From: Heliocidaris erythrogramma | Taxonomy: Eukaryota; Echinodermata; Echinoidea; Camarodonta; Echinometridae | Direction: 5' to 3' | DNA length: 64,000 bases | NCBI GenBank assembly: GCA_025617745.1 | Contig: CM046855.1 | Location: 14,849,880 to 14,913,879, forward strand | Part shown: piece by piece, positions 25,727-38,120 of the stretch | Layout: every line of letters starts with the position of its first letter | Numbering within the stretch: position 1 is the stretch's first letter | The notes under the pieces: model-generated | The model's database searches: none | The model's input: the letters and a program-made list of their open reading frames with translations, nothing else | What the model was told of the DNA's origin: nothing | Program-made: the position numbers and the translations under genes

Positions 25727-26628
25727 AGGAGAATTAAGCCCCGATTACAAATTTACTTATATTGGAAGGTGTAATATATTCCTACTTATTGGCCTAAATC
25801 ATTTTCTAATAAGATATCAGAAAAGGGTCTAAATAAAGATATTCCAACACCCGGTATCGTCTCCTACTCATTTACATGGGGGCTGCCATTTTCTTGCTGA
25901 TTTGGAGTTGTACATGAACCATTGAGAAATGTTCCAGTCAGGAAGATATTTTGAATCCAAATCCTAAATTGATTTTCTTCATTACCTAAAATCCCATATG
26001 TGACGGAAAATATAAAGTGGGTGTTTACATGTATTATAAAAATTAAATCTTTATAATGATACTTTTAAATTGTCTGGTTTTGCTTAACAAAAATCTATTT
26101 TCTTGGGTTTGCCAAACAAAGCAGAACATAATATATGCAGCATGCATTATGACTTTTCAAGTCCATTATCCGAAAGCAGGTGAATGCATAATCTGCCGCT
26201 ATAGATGCTCAGGGAAGAAGCATCCATAAAATTTGAATTAATTTGCTCCGTCCCATACGTCCAGTATCGAGAAAATAGATTTCTATAAAGCAAATATCGA
26301 TTTTCAACAGAAATATATAAGGAAATCTTCAGTTTAAAAATAAATTGACATATCTATTCTATATTTTTAATCTCAAATGGGTTTTTAATTTTGAAAAAGG
26401 CAATTGAGCATTTAGATTAAGAAAATCTTCTTGTACACATAAACAAAATGGCAGCCCCCATGTGCTGCTAGCAGACGATACATATTGCTAGCAGAAGGTA
26501 AATTTTGCTCAGAAAAAATTGATTCGTATCGATCTCGTATATTTTGACGCGAAGCCATATAGTCTAACAAGTAGGAATAAATAACACCTTTGAACACTAT
26601 CGTCTTTATTTTTGAGCGTAATTCTCCT
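25727..26628. mobile_element. TTAA-flanked element with ~200-bp inverted ends
   Basis: TTAA at 25723-25726 and 26629-26632 flank inverted termini AGGAGAATTA and TAATTCTCCT. The inversion continues imperfectly inward: GGTGT(A/T)AT...ATTCCTACTT occurs on both sides, and GGGGGCTGCCATTTT at about 25879 is mirrored by AAAATGGCAGCCCCC at 26445. A TTAA duplication is typical of piggyBac and Kolobok elements. No transposase is encoded. Confidence 0.8.
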
Positions 26629-26666
26629 TTAAAATAAACTAGAAATATCACTGAAGATGATGATTA

Positions 26667-27462
26667 ATACCCCCGCCCCGTGACAACTGCCTTTCTTGAC
26701 TTTTGGTCGAAAACTGAGGAAGTAGTTCGATCCGCAAGATTTTTCCCTGATTTACTGCCATAGATATGCCGTTTCCATGGAAACGCAGCTTCCGACACAT
26801 CCAAAAAATATGTCTTGCACATCATCCCAGTAAGACCAATGTGTGTACCAAATTTCATGACTTTCGGTCAAAAACTGAGGGAATAGTTCGATCCACAAGG
26901 TGTTTCCTTGATTTTCTGCCATAAATATGCCGTTACCATGGAAACGCAGATTCCGACTCATCCGAAAAATATGTCTTGCACATCTTCCCACCAAGACCAA
27001 TGTGTGTACCAAATTTCATGACTTTCGGTCAAAAACAGAGGAAGTACATGTAGTTCGATCCGCAAGGTGTTTCCTTGATTTTCTGCCATAAATATGCCGT
27101 TACCATGGCAACGCAGATTCCGACTCATCCGAAAAATATGTCTTGCACATCTTCCCACCAAGACCAATGTGTGTACCAAATTTCTTGATTTTCGGTCAAA
27201 AACTGAGGAAGTAGTTCGATCCGCAGGTGTTTCCTTGATTTTCTGCCATAAATATGCCGTTACCATGGCAACGCAGATTCCGACTCATCCGAAAAATATG
27301 TCTTGCACATCTTCTCACCAAGACCAATGTGTGTACCATATTTCATGAGCTTTAGTCGAAAACTGAGAAAGTAGTTCGATCCGCAAGATTTGCAACGGAC
27401 CGACCGCCCGACCGTCGACTGATTCCAATATACCCCCTTCAAACTTCGTTTGGCGGGGGTAT
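26667..27462 (+). mobile_element. Helitron-like non-autonomous element with four ~161-bp core repeats
   Basis: Terminal ATACCCCCGCC (26667-26677) and GGCGGGGGTAT (27452-27462) are inverted. Inside, a unit beginning GACTTTCGGTCAAAAACTGA starts at 26698, 26859, 27020, 27187 and, partially, 27347, giving periods of 161, 161, 167 and 160. The units are followed by an (ACCG)-type tetranucleotide stretch and a 3' hairpin, ATACCCCCTTC...GGCGGGGGTAT. Tandem core repeats, then a tetranucleotide microsatellite, then a 3' hairpin is the layout of Pearl/HINE elements of marine invertebrates. All minus-strand ORFs here follow the repeat period and are not genes. Confidence 0.75.
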
Positions 27463-27857
27463 AATAAGTGCATGGGAAGAAATCAAATATATCAGTCTTT
27501 ATTAGCAAACTTTACATATTGAATAAAAGATATCACTATAATTATACATATGTAAACAAAATTGTGTTAATTCCAGTCATGATGCCTCCCCCCCCCTCCT
27601 TTTTTTGTGGTTAGATTCCTTTGCTTTCAGTTGATAAGTAGCATGATACCTTCAATATTAAACTGTAAGAAGATATTTAAAAACCTGCATCAAAAGTAGA
27701 GTACTAGTAACATGCAGCGCAAGGGCTGAAACTGTTCAATTCACAAAGGTGAGACATATCAATTAGGCAAAAATTAGTTTAAAAGTCTTGCTATTCCCCG
27801 GAGCAGATTTTTGGGGAGGCTGCAGCTCAAAACAGCACCCTCTAATCACCATTTACG

Positions 27858-27950
27858 TGACATATTACATAATCTGAACATGATTTCTATAGGCGATACA
27901 ATAGCGTATTGAAATTGCCCTTGAGTTGATCATGTTAACGGAAAAACTCC
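27858..27950 (+). repeat. Dispersed repeat pair, member 1
   Basis: ATTACATAATC(T/C)GAAC...GATTTCTAT(A/G)GGC and TGCCCTTGAGTT...ATCATGTTAA(C/T)GGAA are shared with 39960-40062. Confidence 0.65.
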
Positions 27951-28911
27951 TAAAAAAATTAATGGCCAATCAATATAACAAAAATAGAAAAAGAAAGAGA
28001 TAAAGGAAAATTAAAGATAGTTTGATATACATGTAGACCTACCATGTGGCAGAGTGAATGAATTGAATAGACTGATAGACATATGGATGGTCTAAATATC
28101 GAGATAATTATTAAAAAGCTGGATGACAAAATAAAAGGATCTATGGAAAGATGTAAACTAGTGGATGGATGAATGAGGCATTTATCTATGAATTTAAGTA
28201 TGAAGAATATAACAGATACTTATTACCAAATATAATTGCTTTACTGTAGTCAATTACACAAATAGGTCAGTTTCTCAAATATGTATCAATCTCTTAACTC
28301 TTCCGGTCAATTAAAGTGCCATTTAATCCACCAACATAGAACAATCACTAATTACCCCTCATTTTTTTGCCCCATGCGGGTACAGAAATAGTTTCAGTGG
28401 AGGAACCTTTGCCAATTTAATATTTTTACTTTCTTTTCAACAATCAGAACTGTTTCAAGGATGTGAACAAGCTTGAGGCGATAGGGTTGTTGATTATGCC
28501 CACCTACTCACTTAAGTGACTCAAACTCTCTTTGCCCTCTCATGTCACCTGGTTCACACATGTAGGGGTGCATTTCATGTACCCCTGGGGTAGCAATGCC
28601 TTTGTTTCCGATCCTCCGGGTCTTAAGCAGCTTTTGAAATATATATTCCTTTTTATTTTTCGGGCAAATCATTCTGGAAGTCACCAAAAGGGCAATTTCT
28701 TTCTTTGATTGTGTAAAAGTATATGTCTACGTGCTTGGGCAAAGCAGGCAGAAACATTTCACACAGGAGTATTGGGTTACATACCTCATAGTCAATAACC
28801 TAAAAAACTTCACCAGTTTTGAACTACATTTTCCATCATGAAAACTGGAGGTTATATGAAACAAATGTAAAAGGTGTAACACAGGTATAGGAAAACCTTA
28901 TATAAAATATA

Positions 28912-29195
28912 CAGCCCTGGAAAAAATTATTGGCCCAAGCTTCTGTAATAAGGGTACTATAATATGCAAACAAAATTATAGAAATGATTTGTATTTGATT
29001 TGATTAGGCAACTAGATATTGGCGCTATATAAATACCCTGATTGGATTGGATTGGATTGGATATTTGTATTTCATTGAATGAATACCAAAAATCCAGCAA
29101 TTATACCTTGCTTTTATGATATTTTATTTCCTTCTTACCACAAAAATAACACTATAAGTAACCAGTCTTGGTCTAATAATTTTTCCCCATGGCTG
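28912..29195. mobile_element. Tc1/mariner-type miniature element with TA target site
   Basis: CAGCCCTGGAAAAAATTATT at 28912 is mirrored by AATAATTTTTCCCCATGGCTG ending at 29195, and TA flanks both ends. Near its middle (29013-29060) is GGCGCTATATAAATACC followed by (TGGAT)n, a LINE or SINE 3' tail, which suggests a nested insertion. Confidence 0.7.
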
Positions 29196-29539
29196 TATGT
29201 TTCACTAACAATGAAATAAGTGATACCCTTTTGAAGGAACACTTTTAAATCTGCAGAACAGTGGATTCTTAAAGAAGGACCAAAATTCAAATATTGTAGA
29301 TGTCACAAAGCGTAATTCATCATTACTCAGTATAAAAAGCGAAGATCATGGTTACTATTTCATCATTATTTGAAAATATCTAAATACATAAACTCCTAAT
29401 GATTAAATTCCTATGTAAAGACAAAAGCCATTTGTTTATGTCTTTTTTTTTTAATTATTCTTCTACATTTGCATGTTCTTGCATACTACCATGCGAGGAA
29501 AGCTAAAGCACATCATAGTAAACCTGTGTGGCATATCTT

Positions 29540-29835
29540 AGCATTAGGCAAAAAAAAAAAATTGTTGTATTGGCGTAACCCGCCCGACCCTAAAAATGTC
29601 GCCGACCCTAGGTTTTTTTTTTTTTTTTTTTTACTATCGATATCGCGTATCGTGCTGCCTTTGCGATCGCGATCGTGATCGAAAACCCGGAAGTGCTGCG
29701 GACAGAACTAGCTGCGTGTATTATGTATTATACTTTCGTTAAAAAAAAAAAAAAAAAAAAATCCTGACCGACCGACCCTATTTTTCAAAGACCCGTTACG
29801 CCAATACAACAATTGTTTTTTTTTGGCCTTATGCT
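29540..29835. mobile_element. Inverted-terminal miniature element (296 bp)
   Basis: TTGTTGTATTGGCGTAACCC next to an A-run at 29551 is mirrored by GGGTTACGCCAATACAACAA-like sequence at about 29790-29813 next to a T-run. The outermost AGCATTAGGC and GCCTTATGCT also pair. The interior has poly-T and poly-A tracts and a CpG-dense centre with GCGATCGCGATCG. Confidence 0.75.
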
Positions 29836-30308
29836 CTTCAGTCACACACGAGGAGTTAGGCATGCATAACTAAAATATCAAAAAGACCCAACCAAAATAT
29901 TTAGATGAATGTGAAATAACACAGATTTGTTCTGCTCACCAACCCTTACATATCTGCATCACTTTGCCACCATAAAATATCACATTCTTATCCCCAATTC
30001 TCTATTGGTATAGGATATACATAAATAACTCATTTCATGTGCCAGGTCACAAGTTGGTGCTGTAAACCTGTAGATCATTTAGGTGACCCAACATCAATCT
30101 CAGCTATGAATCTCATATGCAAACGGACAGTTATGTCATCAACTGGAACCAGAGGTTTGTAATATTCAATGGTCCATTTCATGAATGGGAACGGACATTC
30201 AAATCATCCATGATAGCAAAGGAAAGAAATCTTGGAGATGAGTTAATCATGTTTGAAATATAAGTTGTCAAAAGTGATGTTCCATTTACAATTGGATGAA
30301 AGTAAAAG

Positions 30309-30560
30309 GGGTACCAATCACATAAAAAACTTAAACTACTATTATTAAATCAATCTCAAAAAAACTTCATCTGGCATTCTATGGTTTAATGGGTAAGAAG
30401 TATGAAGAAAATGAAAGATAACATAAAAACCCAGCACAGAACCCAATTCCGACTTGGGTTCCGTGTGGGCCCCATTAACTGCAAACATATACGGGTGTAT
30501 CCTCCAGTCTACTCACAAGTCACTTTTATGTTTATTGAGTGTCTTCAACCTTGCAATAAC
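30309..30560 (+). repeat. Dispersed ~250-bp repeat, copy 1
   Basis: It matches 48145-48400 and 51171-51426: GTACCAATCAC, TTCTATGG(G/T)TTAA, GAAGAAAAT(A/G)AA, a GGAACCCAA...TTGGGTTCC-type inverted core, TGTGGGCCC, and TTTATGTTTATTG at the end. The 104-codon ORF here is repeat-derived. Confidence 0.7.
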
Positions 30561-32888
30561 TCTTTTATAAAGCAATATTTGGAGCTCATAGTTTATAACA
30601 ACATGGAACCCCAAAATACAGAGCTACATGCACAGTGCACAATTATAAGGGAAGAAGCATATATGAGATTTGAGTATACTGATGCATGCAATACCACACT
30701 AGAACACTATTTTTGAAAATAACTCCTTATTTTCTCTCTCTCTCAGGGACATTTCAAGAGTTTTCTAAAATTCAACATTGTCTGCACAAGTTGCAAAGGA
30801 AGGTGGGTTCTTACATTAAAAAATCTACCTGGGAACTAAAGAAATAGTGTTCAATTTTCTGAAAGTTCTACATCTTTGATAATCTGTTACAGCTCGTTGT
30901 TCTTGACAATATTCCTAACATTCGATTTAGCTAAGAAATGTATCCATCCCTTGAGGCAATATGAATTTGACTCTCATGTGAATTAATCTTCAATTGAAAA
31001 CGGACTGCAAGAAAATGCAATTTCACTGGCAGTTATTTGTTGGATTGGGGATTAAATGGGGGGGGGGGGGGACAACAAGCTCATTGCAGGGAGTCCCCCC
31101 TTTTGCTTCCATCACTCAAAAGATGTGACCACCCTCTGAACCTATTCAGAAATAAATAAGTACAATAACTTCTTGAAGTTGACCTACTTGCCCTAAAAAA
31201 AATATTCATTAGAAAGGAGGTGTAACCTCAAAAGGGTATGTTCTCCAAAGTGTTCTGGGATCTTTTCATCTACAATATTAAGTATTATTAGATTATTCCA
31301 ACCAAGACTGTAGCTAGCCCAAGGGCAGTTTATAAACTGAAAATAACACTGAACAGCAAAAAAATATGAAACATAATATTGTATGAGCTTATGTCTTTAC
31401 AACGGGTGAAACTGAAAGTGCCTGTATTCAGATATTTTGGCCTGAATGCTCATGTTAACAGAGGATTCAGCATATTTCTATGTTTTATCGTAACCATTAA
31501 ATTCTATGGAGTTCCATGATTCATATTTAATTTGTAAAAATATTGTAAACAAAACACAACAACAATAAGTTCTATGAACTTCATAGCATTCTCTAAGTTT
31601 CTAAAGATGAAGATTTTAAGTGAATATGTACATGTATCTTAAAATAAAGGCCTATAGAGTACTCACTGAAAATAGCAGTTAAAAGGTACTTTAATTACTC
31701 CGCTTGAAGCTCAAATTCAATTTTGCCATCAGACAACCATTACAGCCATTCATTTTTCTTCAGTTCACCAAAAATATAATACTACAGTGATATCAAGCAA
31801 GGTAATTTTTGCTTTCACAGGTGGCTACTGTGGGAGTAAATTGGGCCCATAATCCTCAATTTAGGATCTGATATTGATTATAGCAGCTGTTAATGGTTTG
31901 GTAATGCCTTAGGGTTAGGAGTACAAATTAACTTCACCTTCCCCCATCAGAGTGGGATTGGAGAGGTAAGATGAAGAGGCCAAGTATAGCACCCATGGGA
32001 GTTGGTGGAACTCTCCCAGGTAGAGGATAAGATGGTCAACCATACCAAACCAATGCAATTCTTTCTAGATGTGTATTTGTTTGTTCACAGCCAGAAGGCT
32101 ATTAAGTTTTTGTGCCCTTCTGATTCTTGGTGGATGGTAGACATTTTATTGAGTTGTTTTTTTTATTCCTATAACAATCATTTTGTCTGTATTTACTTAG
32201 TAACTTGGCAAATGCCTATGGTTTCTAACTATACATCTAACAATTTGTTCAGTGCCAACTTTAAAAAAAAATCATTTCCAGGCATGAAAAGTGCTGTTCA
32301 TGAAGAACACTGAAAAACTTTCACGAAACAAAGCAAAGGAGCAAAGCGACCGAGCGGGGTGAGGGTGTGGTAGGAAGATTGGCAAATTTGGGGTTCAGAA
32401 TTGTGCAATCTGTGCATTCTGTGGTGAGATATTTAACCTCATATTCAATGAGAATCTGTATTAAGATGATTCTATAGAGCAAAAGTCATACCAAAACAGG
32501 CTCTGAATACACATTATTATCAATAGATCTACCACCAAATGTGATTTAATGTGTATTATGTGCAGAGCATTTTCATGAATAAAACTAAGCTGAATAAGCA
32601 GCAAATAATCCACTTTATTTTAATATCCGCTTTATTTTGAGGCCACAGAATGCCATGATTTCTGTAATGTTTATAATGTTGTTTTAATTTTCTGCGTTCA
32701 ACTTCAACAACACGGCCACCGGCGAGCTGGCGCCATGAGCGATCAAAATATCCAATCGTCGACGATCACATACCTTGCAAAATGCATGCCGTTTACTTTA
32801 ACTTTTTTCAGATGCCGGGATAAAGTCAAACTCTAGTCTTATCCACACAATCTTGCTGTAAAATTAGAACTTTCCTTATTCTTTTAGA

Positions 32889-33038
32889 ATTACAATCCAA
32901 CTCAGCAAAAGAAAGATTATTCGCTTGCTTGAGACATAGCAAAGCCAAAAGATCGTAAACATATTACAATCCAACTCAGCAAAAGAAAGATTATTCGCTT
33001 GCTTGAGACATAGCAAAGCCAAAGGATCGTAAACATAT
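32889..33038 (+). repeat. 74-bp tandem duplication
   Basis: ATTACAATCCAACTCAGCAA...GATCGTAAACAT occurs at 32889 and 32963 with one difference (AAAAGATC against AAAGGATC). Confidence 0.9.
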
Positions 33039-33757
33039 GGCGTGCACTGCACATGGGTTGTGTGACTGTGTACATGTAACATGCATGTGCTTGTAGTATG
33101 AACAGCCTTCCGCCTTCACGCGAATGCGTGATTACTGGGGTATTATGCGATCCCTTCGTGCTCGCATGTACGTACAGTATAAGCAAGGAAACAAGTTGAT
33201 GCGATCAACACTGCGTGTAGTACGCTAAGGGATCGCCTCTGATTCCGTCTTCATTACATGCCCATGTATACACACTGACATACATGTATGCGCGGAAATC
33301 CGTAATTTTTAAAGGAAATGTGTGAAATACGCGGAACAAATCTAGGCTCGCAGGAAAAAGCGGAAATCTGCGGATACGCAGAAAATTTTCAAGCCTACAT
33401 TTCAGTTTGCTAATAATGCTTCCATTTTGTAAAAGAATGTCTGTCTTTTATACTTTGCATGAGGAAGCCTACTATAAGCATGATACTGTTTTGAGTATGG
33501 AAGTCTAAAACGTTTAACTTCTTTATCCTAGCTTTTCAACAAACAAAAAAAAATTGTATCAGCTTCTTGCTATTGGTTTTTTTTCTTTGTGTGTATTTCT
33601 CGCCTTTCAATCATATCAAACATTTTCTTTATTTATTAAACAACAATGACAACCAGTATCCATAGAGTTCAAAGCATATTTGGTATTTTGCGCCCTTCAT
33701 CATAACAGAGCGCACTTAGCAGGGTTCCGCAAAAAAACCCTACAATATTTCATATGT

Positions 33758-33826
33758 TTGGAGCCAGAAGGGCATTAAGTCCCATCATTTGTACAGAGTT
33801 AACACCATTCTGGCTCCAAATATACG
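33758..33826. repeat. Hairpin with 13-bp arms around GGAGCCAGAA
   Basis: TTTGGAGCCAGAA and TTCTGGCTCCAAA are separated by about 42 bases. The motif GGAGCCAGAAGG also occurs singly at 2950. Confidence 0.6.
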
Positions 33827-34616
33827 ATTTGTAAAGTTTCAGACATGAAGAGAAATGGAGACAATTAACAGGAAGTTATTGAGGCTTTAACATTTATTCA
33901 CATAAACATGTTTTTGTACCAAATTAGTTCAGCGCCTCTACCAAACAAGAGTAACTGAGGCAGCTTTATTCTTGAGTTGAGTTAAAAAATTATTATAAGA
34001 CAAAAAATTATCAACTTAGGAAACGGAAAAGGAAAAGAAGATTTAGAAATATATTTTTAGTAACAATAAAATCTTTATTCTTCTATAATTTTATACCGGT
34101 AAGCACATGACAAAGATGCGTCTCTCTTTCATTGTCATATATGCAAAAAAATAAAAAATAAAAAATGTGGGAAACCCTGGGAGAAATTGGTATATCTCCT
34201 TTTTTCCTTAGTGTGCCTGGGGGCCTGTATCATAGCAGCCCACAGAATGCAATTAAGATGAAAATAATCCCATCTTCCAATGAATAAACAATGAAAAATG
34301 TCTCCTGGTTGAGGTCACTAACCCCCAACCTCTGACCTCTAGCATGCACTTGAACTCAAGAGGACTCCGACACAAAGGTCACTGACAGAGAACAAACTGC
34401 TTGAATTACAACCCCAATAAGCAAGACATAATCAATACTAATATTGATATTTTTTTTGTTTTTCTCTACTTTTCATCACTTTTTTTTCCAAAGTGCCCCT
34501 AATTGCACAGAATGTTGACTTGTTGACAGTTATTTGCAATTGAAGATTAGTCACAAACATTTATTTTTATCCTCAGACTTACAATAAACCATAAAATAAG
34601 GCCTATGTGATAAAGG

Positions 34617-35732
34617 TTTTTTTTTTTTTATAATTGTGTGTTTTATTACAAATCAAAATGAGATTACAATATTCATAGATAATCAGATTGAATGATTAAA
34701 ATCAAAAAGACAAGATTACAAATTATACAAATGATCGAAAAAGGCAGCAGAATAAAGAGATTATTTAAAATGAGCCCTGACACGACCAAAACAAACAAAA
34801 ACATACATTTATAAAGAGCATTCATTGGTTAAAACAAAAGACTTGAAAAAATGGGCAAAATCATGAACAAAGGCATATGTGTCGAGGGTTGCGGAAGTAA
34901 ATCAACATAACAAATAATAAATAAAGGTGAGGATGTATATGCGTGAGAAAGAGAGAGATATTGAACTACCTGATGCATATCATACTAGTTTGAACACAAA
35001 AAGAAATATGGAAAATCATAAATCAAAGCGCCATTTCTTGAAGTGAACAGGTAATTTGTTTCTTTTTTTGGCTAATAATAAGTATTCAGTTTCTCTCTGT
35101 CTCTTGACAAAGCATTTAAATGCAATAAAATTGGGAAGATTGTTATTAAACTTACAAGTATAAATATAGTATTTCAAAAGCAAAAATAAATATGTAAGAA
35201 ACTTATCGCTGCAAATACCAAACAATTTTTTTCAAAATTAGATACATTGATAGAATTTTCACATTTCTGAGAGATTACATCCAAAACATCTTGCCAGATT
35301 GGAGCGACCTTATCACATTCGCAAAATAAATGCACCATCGTTTCACATTTTGTTTCACACAGAGAGCAGTATGGTGAATCTCTTCTTTTAATCTTATAGA
35401 GAAATCCATTTAGGGCAATAGCCTTATGAAAAATCTTAAAATAAAAGGATCTCAATTTTGTATCAACAGTACAAAAAAAGTTAGAAATGTGTATTTTCTC
35501 CTAGTTCAAAGTAACAGGTAAACGATCACACCAATAAGAATATCTCTTGTCGGGAACATGAGAGCCAAATAGAGTAATGTATGCATTCTTCGGGATTTTC
35601 TTTGTGCTTAAAAGCTTTTGGACTATTGTTTCATGAACCCCAAATATATCAACATCAAAATTCTTAATCCATTTTTCAGGTATATTTTTAATTAAAAAAT
35701 TAAATTTCCTTCTATCTCCAAAAGGAATGCCA
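34617..35732 (-). mobile_element. 5'-truncated L1/Tx1-type LINE with poly-A tail and target-site duplication
   Basis: Reading the minus strand from 35730, one frame gives IPFGDRRKFNFLIKNIPEKW and ITLFGSHVPDKRYSYWCDRL. It then gives a zinc-knuckle region, RRDSPYCSLCETKCETMVHL ending F-C-E-C-D, as in the C-terminal domain of L1-like reverse transcriptases. After a one-base shift near 35218 it ends with a lysine-rich tail, VHFKKWRFDL, at 35016. One TAG interrupts the frame near 35500. The 3' UTR runs to a 13-A tail (34617-34629 as T on the plus strand). ATGTGATAAAGG (34605-34616) and ATGTGATAAGG (35733-35743) flank the element as a near-perfect target-site duplication. With only two lesions it is a fairly young, dead-on-arrival copy. 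It lies in intron 1 of the papilin-like gene, in the same orientation. Confidence 0.9.
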
Positions 35733-36045
35733 ATGTGATAAGGTTAGCTTTTGGTAAAAAGAAATTCTACTACCAAAAAAAAAACCCCAACAACACTGAC
35801 CTCATCTTATTTGTAAAATTAATAGTATAAGTGTATAAAATTATCTCAATAAAAAGTGATAATTGGAATTAAACTATCTAGGTAAAGCAAATTTGAACGT
35901 TATATCGTTTGAATATTACAATTCGATAATCAATGTCTATCTTTTCTCACAGTATTTCTACTTCATGGATAAAGTATAATGTATTTCATTGCAAAGACAC
36001 AATGACCTTGCAGATGTCTGCTTAATATGACACTAAGAGTCATAC

Positions 36046-36160
36046 CCTGAATAAAGAAATCGTAATTTTCATGGCCTCTCAAATTGCTTTCACACAGTGA
36101 AGTGTCATCTTCGGGCCAAACCTCTGTGATGCGGTCCAAAAGATGTCTCTTTTTCAAAAT
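36046..36160 (-). CDS. Isolated exon-like open frame, unrecognised
   Basis: A 115-bp segment lies between a TATACAG acceptor and a CAGG|GTATGA donor on the minus strand. It encodes ILKKRHLLDRITEVWPEDDT followed by SLCESNLRGHENYDFFIQ. The composition is protein-like and free of repeats. It lies in the first large intron of the papilin-like gene, but its phases (0 in, 1 out) do not insert cleanly between the exons at 40419 and 23777, so it would need a partner exon or belong to another gene. The pyrimidine tract before the acceptor is poor. It may be a chance open frame. Confidence 0.2.
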
Positions 36161-36370
36161 CTGTATACACTGCACATTATTGAATACTCTATTTGGCACT
36201 CAGATTTAGTTTTCCCCAGTGGATATATGAATCTATATTTCTAAACATAGTATGGAAAAAAGAAGGCTGTAAGAGGGACACATATACTACCTCAGAAAGA
36301 GTATACTCTGTATTATGTGTACCATTTTAAATTCATCTTCTCTCTTTTCATCCCCATCTCTGTCTGTCTG

Positions 36371-36404
<34 letters not shown>

Positions 36405-37925
36405 CCTTCTTTATACTTCCCCTTTCTTAATCAATCTTTACTTATTGTATATATACATTTGTAGACTGGCCTTTAATTTGAATTTTGTTTTTACCAATGG
36501 ACAATATTTATCAGCTTTGATGAAAAAAATATTAACATTGTTATTTTGATGAATTATTTTAAAATCATGAGATGAGACATAGACCACGAATAGTATGTAT
36601 AATGTGTGTAATGAATTACAATAAAATACAGAGTATCCTCCACAGTCATGAGCTACTGTTTATATGGTTTTTGGTACACAGCAGTCTCATTATGCAATGA
36701 ATTAAGAGCATTATCGTTAAGACCGATTTCAATTGATCAGGCAATTAACACACAGAATTGGAAGGAATAATAGCCATTAATTGGTTTTTCATACAACAGT
36801 TCTCTCCATGATCTTTACTTCAACTTTATGTGTAAATATGAAGTTGACATATATTGGAGTCAATCTTAGACAATGTTGACATTCACATGTTTGCAAACAA
36901 GCAATTTATTACAGACCTGTAACACGAGACTGTTGCACAGCTTGAACTTTGAACATGTGCAATTTAGCTATTTTTTTATGTCTAGAATCTAGTTCATTCA
37001 CATGGCTGACACTAAAGCATGCACAATAAGATTTATATTTATCCTTGTGATAGAAATATTGCTCGATTTTTCCCACTAGAGCAAACTGATTATAGAAATC
37101 AAGGCTTTGCCTAGAAATTGGCTGTCAAACAAACATATAAGAAAAGCCTCTCAAGTATTCATTGACTCATTTTACTTTCATCTACAAACCTATGCAAACA
37201 TCATGAACTCTCAATCTCCCACCTGAACCAATCTCCTTTTTGGAGTCACTTCACACCTACATGTATGTGCTCAAATATTTATCCCCTTTCCTAGACATAC
37301 ATTTGTTCCCCCATTCAGATCAACAAGTGAATGACTACAGTAACAATGAACCCATAGAGGTAAATACTACTGGAATTTTTACCTTAACTCAATGAAATTT
37401 GTGATACATAATAATTGGTGCTTCACAGAAATGGGTAGTTGTTAATATGTTTGACACCCAACTATAGTTAGTTTCATATTTCACACTGGTTGATATACAC
37501 TACATGTATCATGTTATTGCATCCATAAGGCTGATATAAAGTGTATGTGAATAGTTGTATACATGTACATATATTTGAAAATAATAAGATCAGACATTTT
37601 CTGGCAATATCTTCAGTAATTATCAGCACTATATTCACAAGCAGTCAATGTTGATTTGCTTTACTGTACCTTCACGCATTAAGTCCCATTTCATCTTTTA
37701 AAATCCTCTTTAAGTTGTCTCAACAAAGCAAACAAAATTTGGCATTTCAACATTTGAAAGAGAAGGTCATGTAGACTAAAGTGAGATCATCCCCTAAAAT
37801 TTTGAAAGAAGAAATTTCATGGTCTATAACACTCTACCGGTTCTCTATTGAATCAGAAAGAAGTTTAATTACAGGGCCATTTTTTTTTCATTCAGTAATC
37901 TATCTACTTCCTAAATATAGACTTT

Positions 37926-38120
37926 AAATCTTTAACTGGGTTAACCTTCTAAAATCATGCATTTTCAGACACAACAACTCTCCAAATCCTCCTCTTTAAT
38001 ACAGAAATCTGACTCTACTTATACTTGTAAGCTATGCCAGATATCAAATCTTTAAACTGGGGTAACCTGGAAATCATGAATTTTCTGGTAGGCACCTCTC
38101 CAAATCCCCTCCATTCTCTT
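37926..38120 (+). repeat. Imperfect 121-bp tandem duplication
   Basis: AAATCTTTAACTGGGTTAACC...CTCTCCAAATCC at 37926 recurs at 38047 as AAATCTTTAAACTGGGGTAACC with several changes. Confidence 0.7.

Larger units (their letters stand above)
23778..34604. other. Intron 1 of the papilin-like gene, right of exon 2
   Basis: Apart from the listed elements it holds long G or C runs (24131-24148, 25364-25378, 31058-31071) and a repeat-like stretch near 32330 (AAAGCAAAGGAGCAAAGCGA). No convincing exon was seen. Confidence 0.6.

Noticed and set aside
26412..27508. Series of minus-strand ORFs with repeated AENQG/LVGRCARHIF peptides
   Set aside because: They are translations of the 161-bp core repeats and of the TTAA element.
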